A stretch of 64,000 nt of DNA from Phytophthora quininea (Eukaryota; Oomycota; Peronosporomycetes; Peronosporales; Peronosporaceae). The translations under genes and the position numbers were made by a program. Every line of letters begins with the position of its first letter. The first letter of the stretch is position 1. Below the pieces are notes generated by a model. That model was not told the DNA's origin. It was given only the letters and a program-made list of their open reading frames with translations, and did no database searches. Below are positions 48,809 to 60,400 of this stretch, one piece after another. The DNA lies in contig JAAVTG010000064.1 of the NCBI GenBank assembly GCA_011947345.1, forward strand, positions 496,001 through 560,000, written 5' to 3'.

Positions 48809-49390
48809 AGCCGCTGGCCGGTAGCAGCGAATAGAAAATACCAAGAGCAGGCGACGGCCCCATCAGGTACAAGAAGAAGTAATCGACAAGAAGTAATCGA
48901 CATCAAGACCACTCCAGCATCGAATGGACGAAGGACGGCGGAGAATTTCCTCGTACAAATACCAAAAGGGACACCAAAGAGTCCAAGAAAGTGAGAGACC
49001 GCTCAAAGAAGAGACAAGCGCATTGTGCGACGAAGCAAGTAGCCACCACGGACTGAGTGAGCATGTACAGTATTTTGCTGGCCCAGGTGGTGTCCGCCTG
49101 CTTCAGTTCGTAAGGGCAACAGTGAGGTTCATCAGAACAACAATAACATGAACAGCACGGTCGAAGTGCCTTATCTAAAAAATAATTGGAGAAAAGCTTG
49201 TCGACCAAACAATGGCTGCTGTAGCTCTGCTACAGAACGTGTTACGTGATGGAGAAGAAATCCGTAGCACGTTTTCTTAGAGCTGGCAATACATTGCTAC
49301 CACGGATGTAGTTGTAGCATCGACTAACAAACTTGTTGTGTGTTTTTCTTGTGAAAGCAATCAAACAATACGAAACAGAGTCGCCTCTCT
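48809..49390. other. Intergenic, no gene seen
   Basis: 582 bp between the ends of two convergent genes. Only short frames; nothing recognised. Confidence 0.5.
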
Positions 49391-51197
49391 CTACGAGTCG
49401 CTCTTTGGCTTGTACAGATCCGACACCTGAATCGTATCGTTGGCCTCCCTAGTGACTGCTGACGTTGGGTATGTTGTTGCGTTCGTGTCAATCGGATAGG
49501 TCGAGTTAGCGATTGTCGAGTTGGCCGGCTGAGGGCAGCCAAAACGCGCCTCCATCTTTTCACGCCAAGCCTTGAAGATAATGGGCTCAGAGCCGTTGTT
49601 AATGGCGTCGACAATTGTTTTGCAGCGGGGCTCCGTGACATTCCAAATGGCCTTAAACTCGGGAGAGTAGTCGTCGGTGCCGCCCAGACACTGGTTCTCG
49701 AACATGCAAGCCTGGCGCTCCAAGTCGGCCATGTTCTCTTGAGTATCGCCGCCCATTTCCGTAATCGTCTGCTGGTACCAGTCCACCACGCGTTGCTCCG
49801 AGTCGTCTGACTCAGTCGCTGTTGGGGAATCGGTGATAACGACGGCTACATGGCCATCAGTGTGCTGAGAGATTTGTTGGTACCCGTCAACGTCGTCCGG
49901 CAAGTCGTTTCCATCTACATGGAGTCCTTCAGGTGAAATGTAGTCTCCTCCGTTGTCATTTTGGGGATTACCACCGTGCGTATTGCCTCGTGAAGTATTG
50001 TCACCATCGTTTTCTCCATCGTGGGCGACGTCACACTTGAGTGTGGTGGTGGTCGCTTGAATCATTTCCTCGAGTCCACGCGAAGTTGGCGAGGATCGCA
50101 CGTCGTATACATCGTGGCCACCTGGCCGCTGACACTGTACCCGTAGCTGCTCGAGCCCAAATCGCGGACGTCCATCAGACCGGCGTACTGGTTCGGAACA
50201 CCCGCGAAAAACTGACCAATCTTGGAGTCATTCATCCCATTGATCGGATTCACGCCAAATTCTCCCGTGCGCATCGTGATTGAATCGGTCGGGTTGAACA
50301 CCCGCCGTTGCGGCGAGCACACGAAGTCCACGCCACCGGGTTTGACGCTTTCTGCTCGAACGTCAAGCGTTGCGGAACGCGACACTGGTGGAAAATGACG
50401 TGAAGCAGATCTACCATAGCGTGGTGGGACCAAAAGATGGGGTCGGCAGGAGCAGCGAATGTGCCCATCGTGGCGCCGAGGTTGGCATGAACGTTGTTGT
50501 GGCAGCCCTTCTCGACCAGCGGGGACATTTGGCCAATGTTCTTGCCACTGAACACTTGCTGCCGCACGGACGCGTAGCCCACCACAGCAGGAACTTTCGC
50601 CTTTGTCCAGTCACTTCGAGGAACACAGTTGGCACACGATGTCGAGCCCGTGTAAAAGGATCGCTGGCAAAAATGGTTGATCGGCTCTGCGTTACAACAG
50701 CGCCCCGAGTTGCTGATACCGTTGATGGACAGCGTGCGTTGGACCCCGCTCGTAAAGCCGCCGAGCTCCTTGGTGATGGCCATGCAGTCTCCGAAGCTTG
50801 AGCATGCGCCCGAGGTGACTCGACTGCTGGCCGCGACCCAATTGAAATAGGGAACAGTAACGCAGGCGTATTGCGGCCCTTGACCGCGAAGCATGTTTTC
50901 GAAAACCACGAGGAAGAGACGATGCCAGTAGACGAACATACACTGTCGGTGCGCTTCCAGCTCGGATATCATCTCCGTGTGCATCTCAACGAACTTGATA
51001 TAGTCGCCCGAGTCCATGGCCGCCGCCAGAGCACCCTTGTACGTTGCCTTCTCCGTCAGTGTCATCATGTCCCAGTCCTTACGAAGGCGGGGGTCGCAGG
51101 TTATAGGCGTGCCAACGGTAGTGGTTGTCTGCGCTTCCGCGACCATCAGGCGCGATGTGAGCGCGAATAGGCTCAAAACCCACAGGATCTTCATCAT
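49391..51197 (-). CDS. Secreted tyrosinase with long C-terminal extension (two frame breaks)
   Basis: Tyrosinases are type-3 copper enzymes oxidising phenols to quinones. Residues 1-22 are a signal peptide. The CuA site has His73, His83 and His92 (HTEMISELEAHRQCMFVYWHR). CuB has His233, His237 (GCHNNVHANLG) and His259 (FWSHHAMVDLLH). Many cysteines suggest disulfides. After the catalytic domain (about residue 370) lies a ~230-residue extension, rich in Asn/Asp/Gly/Thr with several N-glycosylation sites and ending DLYKPKSDS; it could be a propeptide or a wall-anchoring part. Frame breaks lie at 50301-50303 (CCC, one C short) and about 50104-50110. Restoring both gives 602 residues. Confidence 0.85.
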
Positions 51198-51412
51198 GAG
51201 GATTGCGAAGAGTACTGCGGCGACACGGGTAAATCGAGGAATAAGGGACCGGGCAAGACCGATAAGGAAACGCTTCAGGAATCATCCTAGTCTTTCGCTC
51301 ACGTACACGAAAGGCGCCTGAAGGACAGGCTCTCTTACAAAGTATCAGTTGAAGTGAGTGGATTTGATATCCATGTTGCTCAAATCCAGACTACATGTAC
51401 ACGCGGCCAACT

Positions 51413-54400
51413 TTAACCTACGACACAGTTCTCTGGAGTGCTCAACCTCGGTACCCCAGCAACCTCGAGCGTCGCAGAATCATCCGTACGTACGGACACC
51501 GCTATGCCTCCACCATTAGAATGAGAAGTCACCAAGGACGAATGAGGAGTTGCCTCCGAGCCTGCGGGCGAGGTTGTGGTCGGGGTATCACCGCCGCCGT
51601 ACACCCCGCTGGTTGGCCACGACTGCGCCGACGGAGGCGTAGATGCCTCCGAGCCTGCGGGCGAGGTTGTAGTCGGGGTATCACCGCCGCCGTACACCCC
51701 GCTGGTTGGCCACGACTGCGCCGACGGAGGCGTAGATGCCTCCGAGCCTGCGGGCGAGGTTGTAGTCGGGGTATCACCGCCGCCGTACACCCCGCTGGTT
51801 GGCCACGACTGCGCTGACGGAGGCGTAGATGCCTCCGAGCCTGCGGGCGAGGTTGTAGTCGGGGTATCACCGCCGCCGTACACCCCGCTGGTTGGCCACG
51901 ACTGCGCCGACGGAGGCGTAGATGCCTCCGAGCCTGCGGGCGAGGTTGTAGTCGGGGTATCACCGCCGCCGTACACCCCGCTGGTTGGCCACGACTGCGC
52001 CGACGGAGGCGTAGATGCCTCCGAGCCTGCGGGCGAGGTTGTAGTCGGGGTATCACCGCCGCCGTACACCCCGCTGGTTGGCCACGACTGCGCCGACGGA
52101 GGCGTAGATGCCTCCGAGCCTGCGGGCGAGGTTGTAGTCGGGGTATCACCGCCGCCGTACACCCCGCTGGTTGGCCACGACTGCGCCGACGGAGGCGTAG
52201 ATGCCTCCGAGCCTGCGGGCGAGGTTGTAGTCGGGGTATCACCGCCGCCGTACACCCCGCTGGTTGGCCACGACTGCGCTGACGGAGGCGTAGATGCTGA
52301 TGATCCAATGTGCAAGGAGTTAATGTTGCTATCGTAAGTCCCTTCAGGAGCGCCTGTACTTGATGGTAGTATTGAGGGATCCTTGGACGGAGTAGGTGTC
52401 GATGTGACTGCCGTCGGCGGTTCACTGCCGCCGCTGGACGGGTTGCTGGCGTCGTTCGAGCCGATATCGCTGTCTTTCCAGTTCGACCCGCTGCTGGACG
52501 ATGCCGCCGCAGGTGTCGAAGGGGCCGTGGTAGGAGTTGCTGTCGATGTGACTGCCGTCGGCGGTTCACTGCCGCCGCCGGACGGGTTGCTGGCGTCGTT
52601 CGAGCCGATATCGCTGTCTTTCCAGTTCGACCCGCTGCTGGACGATGCCGCCGCAGGTGTCGAAGGGGCCGTGGTAGGAGTTGCTGTCGATGTGACTGCC
52701 GTCGGCGGTTCACTGCCGCCGCTGGACGGGTTGCTGGCGTCGTTCGAGCCGATATCGCTGTCTTTCCAGTTCGACCCGCTGCTGGACGATGCCGCCGCAG
52801 GTGTCGAAGGGGCCGTGGTAGGAGTTGCTGTCGATGTGACTGCCGTCGGCGGTTCACTGCCGCCGCCGGACGGGTTGCTGGCGTCGTTCGAGCCGATATC
52901 GCTGTCTTTCCAGTTCGACCCGCTGCTGGACGATGCCGCCGCAGGTGTCGAAGGGGCCGTGGTAGGAGTTGCTGTCGATGTGACTGCCGTCGGCGGTTCA
53001 CTGCCGCCGCCGGACGGGTTGCTGGCGTCGTTCGAGCCGATATCGCTGTCTTTCCAGTTCGACCCGCTGCTGGACGATGCCGCCGCAGGTGTCGAAGGGG
53101 CCGTGGTAGGAATTGCTGTCGATATGACTGCCGTCGGCGGTTTACTGCCGCCGCCGGACGGGTTGCTGGCGTCGTTCGAGCCGATATCGCTGTCTTTCCA
53201 GTTCGACCCGCTGCTGGACGATGCCGCCGCAGGTGTCGAAGGGGCCGTGGTAGGAGTTGCTGTCGATGTGACTGCTGTCGGCGGTTCACTGCCGCCGCCG
53301 GACGGGTTGCTGGCGTCGTTCGAGCCGATATCGCTGTCTTTCCAGTTCGACCCGCTGCTGGACGATGCCGCCGCAGGTGTCGAAGGGGCCGTGGTAGGAG
53401 TTGCTGTCGATGTGACTGCCGTCGGCGGTTCACTGCCGCCGCCGGACGGGTTGCTGGCGTCGTTCGAGCCGATATCGCTGTCTTTCCAGTTCGACCCGCT
53501 GCTGGACGATGCCGCCGCAGGTGTCGAAGGGGCCGTGGTAGGAGTTGCTGTCGATGTGACTGCCGTCGGCGGTTCACTGCCGCCGCCGGACGGGTTGCTG
53601 GCGTCGTTCGAGCCGATATCGCTGTCTTTCCAGTTCGACCCGCTGCTGGACGATGCCGCCGCAGGTGTCGAAGGGGCCGTGGTAGGAGTTGCTGTCGATG
53701 TGACTGCTGTCGGCGGTTCACTGCCGCCGCCGGACGGGTTGCTGGCGTCGTTCGAGCCGATATCGCTGTCTTTCCAGTTCGACCCGCTGCTGGACGATGC
53801 CGCCGCAGGTGTCGAAGGGGCCGTGGTAGGAGTTGCTGTCGATGTGACTGCCGTCGGCGGTTCACTGCCGCCGCTGGACGGGTTGCTGGCGTCGTTCGAG
53901 CCGATATCGCTGTCTTTCCAGTTCGACCCGCTGCTGGACGATGCCGCCGCAGGTGTCGAAGGGGCCGTGGTAGGAGTTGCTGTCGATGTGACTGCCGTCG
54001 GCGGTTCACTGCCGCCGCCGGACGGGTTGCTGGCGTCGTTCGAGCCGATATCGCTGTCTTTCCAGTTCGACCCGCTGCTGGACGATGCCGCCGCAGGTGT
54101 CGAAGGGGCCGTGGTAGGAGTTGCTGTCGATGTGACTGCCGTCGGCGATTCACTGCCGCCGCCGGACGGGTTGCTGGCGTCGTTCGAGCCGATATCGCTG
54201 TCTTTCCAGTTCGACCCGCTGCTGGACGATGCCGCCGCAGGTGTCGAAGGGGCCGTGGTAGGAGTTGCTGTCGATGTGACTGCCGTCGGCGGTTCACTGC
54301 CGCCGCCGGACGGGTTGCTGGCGTCGTTCGAGCCGATATCGCTGTCTTTCCAGTTCGACCCGCTGCTGGACGATGCCGCCGCAGGTGTCGAAGGGGCCGT

Positions 54401-57400
54401 GGTAGGAGTTGCTGTCGATGTGACTGCCGTCGGCGATTCACTGCCGCCGCCGGACGGGTTGCTGGCGTCGTTCGAGCCGATATCGCTGTCTTTCCAGTTC
54501 GACCCGCTGCTGGACGATGCCGCCGCAGGTGTCGAAGGGGCCGTGGTAGGAGTTGCTGTCGATGTGACTGCCGTCGGCGGTTCACTGCCGCCGCCGGACG
54601 GGTTGCTGGCGTCGTTCGAGCCGATATCGCTGTCTTTCCAGTTCGACCCGCTGCTGGACGATGCCGCCGCAGGTGTCGAAGGGGCCGTGGTAGGAATTGC
54701 TGTCGATGTGACTGCCGTCGGCGGTTCACTGCCGCCGCCGGACGGGTTGCTGGCGTCGTTCGAGCCGATATCGCTGTCTTTCCAGTTCGACCCGCTGCTG
54801 GACGATGCCGCCGCAGGTGTCGAAGGGGCCGTGGTAGGAGTTGCTGTCGATGTGACTGCCGTCGGCGGTTCACTGCCGCCGCCGGACGGGTTGCTGGCGT
54901 CGTTCGAGCCGATATCGCTGTCTTTCCAGTTCGACCCGCTGCTGGACGATGCCGCCGCAGGTGTCGAAGGGGCCGTGGTAGGAATTGCTGTCGATGTGAC
55001 TGCCGTCGGCGGTTCACTGCCGCCGCCGGACGGGTTGCTGGCGTCGTTCGAGCCGATATCGCTGTCTTTCCAGTTCGACCCGCTGCTGGACGATGCCGCC
55101 GCAGGTGTCGAAGGGGCCGTGGTAGGAGTTGCTGTCGATGTGACTGCCGTCGGCGGTTCACTGCCGCCGCCGGACGGGTTGCTGGCGTCGTTCGAGCCGA
55201 TATCGCTGTCTTTCCAGTTCGACCCGCTGCTGGACGATGCCGCCGCAGGTGTCGAAGGGGCCGTGGTAGGAGTTGCTGTCGATGTGACTGCCGTCGGCGA
55301 TTCACTGCCGCCGCCGGACGGGTTGCTGGCGTCGTTCGAGCCGATATCGCTGTCTTTCCAGTTCGACCCGCTGCTGGACGATGCCGCCGCAGGTGTCGAA
55401 GGGGCCGTGGTAGGAGTTGCTGTCGATGTGACTGCCGTCGGCGGTTCACTGCCGCCGCCGGACGGGTTGCTGGCGTCGTTCGAGCCGATATCGCTGTCTT
55501 TCCAGTTCGACCCGCTGCTGGACGATGCCGCCGCAGGTGTCGAGGGGCCGTGGTAGGAATTGCTGTCGATGTGACTGCCGTCGGCGGTTCACTGCCGCCG
55601 CCGGACGGGTTGCTGGCGTCGTTCGAGCCGATATCGCTGTCTTTCCAGTTCGACCCGCTGCTGGACGATGCCGCCGCAGGTGTCGAGGGGCCGTGGTAGG
55701 AATTGCTGTCGATGTGACTGCCGTCGGCGGTTCACTGCCGCCGCCGGACGGGTTGCTGGCGTCGTTCGAGCCGATATCGCTGTCTTTCCAGTTCGACCCG
55801 CTGCTGGACGATGCCGCCGCAGGTGTCGAAGGGGCCGTGGTAGGAGTTGCTGTCGATGTGACTGCCGTCGGCGGTTCACTGCCGCCGCCGGACGGGTTGC
55901 TGGCGTCGTTCGAGCCGATATCGCTGTCTTTCCAGTTCGACCCGCTGCTGGACGATGCCGCCGCAGGTGTCGAAGGGGCCGTGGTAGGAGTTGCTGTCGA
56001 TGTGACTGCCGTCGGCGGTTCACTGCCGCCGCCGGACGGGTTGCTGGCGTCGTTCGAGCCGATATCGCTGTCTTTCCAGTTCGACCCGCTGCTGGACGAT
56101 GCCGCCGCAGGTGTCGAAGGGGCCGTGGTAGGAGTTGCTGTCGATGTGACTGCCGTCGGCGATTCACTGCCGCCGCCGGACGGGTTGCTGGCGTCGTTCG
56201 AGCCGATATCGCTGTCTTTCCAGTTCGACCCGCTGCTGGACGATGCCGCCGCAGGTGTCGAAGGGGCCGTGGTAGGAGTTGCTGTCGATGTGACTGCCGT
56301 CGGCGGTTCACTGCCGCCGCCGGACGGGTTGCTGGCGTCGTTCGAGCCGATATCGCTGTCTTTCCAGTTCGACCCGCTGCTGGACGATGCCGCCGCAGGT
56401 GTCGAGGGGGCCGTGGTAGGAATTGCTGTCGATGTGACTGCCGTCGGCGGTTCACTGCCGCCGCCGGACGGGTTGCTGGCGTCGTTCGAGCCGATATCGC
56501 TGTCTTTCCAGTTCGACCCGCTGCTGGACGATGCCGCCGCAGGTGTCGAGGGGCCGTGGTAGGAATTGCTGTCGATGTGACTGCCGTCGGCGGTTCACTG
56601 CCGCCGCCGGACGGGTTGCTGGCGTCGTTCGAGCCGATATCGCTGTCTTTCCAGTTCGACCCGCTGCTGGACGATGCCGCCGCAGGTGTCGAAGGGGCCG
56701 TGGTAGGAATTGCTGTCGATGTGACTGCTGTCGGCGGTTCACTGCCGCCGCCGGACGGGTTGCTGGCGTCGTTCGAGCCGATATCGCTGTCTTTCCAGTT
56801 CGACCCGCTGCTGGACGATGCCGCCGCAGGTGTCGAAGGGGCCGTGGTAGGAGTTGCTGTCGATGTGACTGCCGTCGGCGGTTCACTGCCGCCGCCGGAC
56901 GGGTTGCTGGCGTCGTTCGAGCCGATATCGCTGTCTTTCCAGTTCGACCCGCTGCTGGACGATGCCGCCGCAGGTGTCGAAGGGGCCGTGGTAGGAGTTG
57001 CTGTCGATGTGACTGCCGTCGGCGGTTCACTGCCGCCGCCGGACGGGTTGCTGGCGTCGTTCGAGCCGATATCGCTGTCTTTCCAGTTCGACCCGCTGCT
57101 GGACGATGCCGCCGCAGGTGTCGAGGGGCCGTGGTAGGAATTGCTGTCGATGTGACTGCCGTCGGCGGTTCACTGCCGCCGCCGGACGGGTTGCTGGCGT
57201 CGTTCGAGCCGATATCGCTGTCTTTCCAGTTCGACCCGCTGCTGGACGATGCCGCCGCAGGTGTCGAAGGGGCCGTGGTAGGAATTGCTGTCGATGTGAC
57301 TGCCGTCGGCGGTTCACTGCCGCCGCCGGACGGGTTGCTGGCGTCGTTCGAGCCGATATCGCTGTCTTTCCAGTTCGACCCGCTGCTGGACGATGCCGCC

Positions 57401-60400
57401 GCAGGTGTCGAAGGGGCCGTGGTAGGAATTGCTGTCGATGTGACTGCCGTCGGCGATTCACTGCCGCCGCCGGACGGGTTGCTGGCGTCGTTCGAGCCGA
57501 TATCGCTGTCTTTCCAGTTCGACCCGCTGCTGGACGATGCCGCCGCAGGTGTCGAAGGGGCCGTGGTAGGAGTTGCTGTCGATGTGACTGCCGTCGGCGG
57601 TTCACTGCCGCCGCCGGACGGGTTGCTGGCGTCGTTCGAGCCGATATCGCTGTCTTTCCAGTTCGACCCGCTGCTGGACGATGCCGCCGCAGGTGTCGAA
57701 GGGGCCGTGGTAGGAGTTGCTGTCGATGTGACTGCCGTCGGCGGTTCACTGCCGCCGCCGGACGGGTTGCTGGCGTCGTTCGAGCCGATATCGCTGTCTT
57801 TCCAGTTCGACCCGCTGCTGGACGATGCCGCCGCAGGTGTCGAAGGGGCCGTGGTAGGAGTTGCTGTCGATGTGACTGCCGTCGGCGATTCACTGCCGCC
57901 GCCGGACGGGTTGCTGGCGTCGTTCGAGCCGATATCGCTGTCTTTCCAGTTCGACCCGCTGCTGGACGATGCCGCCGCAGGTGTCGAAGGGGCCGTGGTA
58001 GGAGTTGCTGTCGATGTGACTGCCGTCGGCGGTTCACTGCCGCCGCCGGACGGGTTGCTGGCGTCGTTCGAGCCGATATCGCTGTCTTTCCAGTTCGACC
58101 CGCTGCTGGACGATGCCGCCGCAGGTGTCGAAGGGGCCGTGGTAGGAGTTGCTGTCGATGTGACTGCCGTCGGCGATTCACTGCCGCCGCCGGACGGGTT
58201 GCTGGCGTCGTTCGAGCCGATATCGCTGTCTTTCCAGTTCGACCCGCTGCTGGACGATGCCGCCGCAGGTGTCGAAGGGCCGTGGTAGGAGTTGCTGTCG
58301 ATGTGACTGCCGTCGGCGGTTCACTGCCGCCGCCGGACGGGTTGCTGGCGTCGTTCGAGCCGATATCGCTGTCTTTCCAGTTCGACCCGCTGCTGGACGA
58401 TGCCGCCGCAGGTGTCGAGGGGGCCGTGGTAGGAATTGCTGTCGATGTGACTGCCGTCGGCGGTTCACTGCCGCCGCCGGACGGGTTGCTGGCGTCGTTC
58501 GAGCCGATATCGCTGTCTTTCCAGTTCGACCCGCTGCTGGACGATGCCGCCGCAGGTGTCGAGGGGCCGTGGTAGGAATTGCTGTCGATGTGACTGCCGT
58601 CGGCGGTTCACTGCCGCCGCCGGACGGGTTGCTGGCGTCGTTCGAGCCGATATCGCTGTCTTTCCAGTTCGACCCGCTGCTGGACGATGCCGCCGCAGGT
58701 GTCGAAGGGGCCGTGGTAGGAGTTGCTGTCGATGTGACTGCCGTCGGCGGTTCACTGCCGCCGCCGGACGGGTTGCTGGCGTCGTTCGAGCCGATATCGC
58801 TGTCTTTCCAGTTCGACCCGCTGCTGGACGATGCCGCCGCAGGTGTCGAGGGGCCGTGGTAGGAATTGCTGTCGATGTGACTGCCGTCGGCGATTCACTG
58901 CCGCCGCCGGACGGGTTGCTGGCGTCGTTCAAGCCGATATCGCTGTCTTTCCAGTTCGACCCGCTGCTGGACGATGCCGCCGCAGGTGTCGAAGGGGCCG
59001 TGGTAGGAGTTGCTGTCGATGTGACTGCCGTCGGCGGTTCACTGCCGCCGCCGGACGGGTTGCTGGCGTCGTTCGAGCCGATATCGCTGTCTTTCCAGTT
59101 CGACCCGCTGCTGGACGATGCCGCCGCAGGTGTCGAGGGGCCGTGGTAGGAATTGCTGTCGATGTGACTGCCGTCGGCGGTTCACTGCCGCCGCCGGACG
59201 GGTTGCTGGCGTCGTTCGAGCCGATATCGCTGTCTTTCCAGTTCGACCCGCTGCTGGACGATGCCGCCGCAGGTGTCGAAGGGGCCGTGGTAGGAATTGC
59301 TGTCGATGTGACTGCCGTCGGCGGTTCACTGCCGCCGCCGGACGGGTTGCTGGCGTCGTTCGAGCCGATATCGCTGTCTTTCCAGTTCGACCCGCTGCTG
59401 GACGATGCCGCCGCAGGTGTCGAAGGGGCCGTGGTAGGAATTGCTGTCGATGTGACTGCCGTCGGCGGTTCACTGCCGCCGCCGGACGGGTTGCTGGCGT
59501 CGTTCGAGCCGATATCGCTGTCTTTCCAGTTCGACCCGCTGCTGGACGATGCCGCCGCAGGTGTCGAAGGGGCCGTGGTAGGAGTTGCTGTCGATGTGAC
59601 TGCCGTCGGCGATTCACTGCCGCCGCCGGACGGGTTGCTGGCGTCGTTCGAGCCGATATCGCTGTCTTTCCAGTTCGACCCGCTGCTGGACGATGCCGCC
59701 GCAGGTGTCGAAGGGGCCGTGGTAGGAATTGCTGTCGATGTGACTGCCGTCGGCGGTTCACTGCCGCCGCCGGACGGGTTGCTGGCGTCGTTCGAGCCGA
59801 TATCGCTGTCTTTCCAGTTCGACCCGCTGCTGGACGATGCCGCCGCAGGTGTCGAAGGGGCCGTGGTAGGAGTTGCTGTCGATGTGACTGCCGTCGGCGA
59901 TTCACTGCCGCCGCCGGACGGGTTGCTGGCGTCGTTCGAGCCGATATCGCTGTCTTTCCAGTTCGACCCGCTGCTGGACGATGCCGCCGCAGGTGTCGAA
60001 GGGGCCGTGGTAGGAGTTGCTGTCGATGTGACTGCCGTCGGCGGTTCACTGCCGCCGCCGGACGGGTTGCTGGCGTCGTTCGAGCCGATATCGCTGTCTT
60101 TCCAGTTCGACCCGCTGCTGGACGATGCCGCCGCAGGTGTCGAAGGGGCCGTGGTAGGAATTGCTGTCGATGTGACTGCCGTCGGCGATTCACTGCCGCC
60201 GCCGGACGGGTTGCTGGCGTCGTTCGAGCCGATATCGCTGTCTTTCCAGTTCGACCCGCTGCTGGACGATGCCGCCGCAGGTGTCGAAGGGGCCGTGGTA
60301 GGAGTTGCTGTCGATGTGACTGCCGTCGGCGGTTCACTGCCGCCGCCGGACGGGTTGCTGGCGTCGTTCGAGCCGATATCGCTGTCTTTCCAGTTCGACC

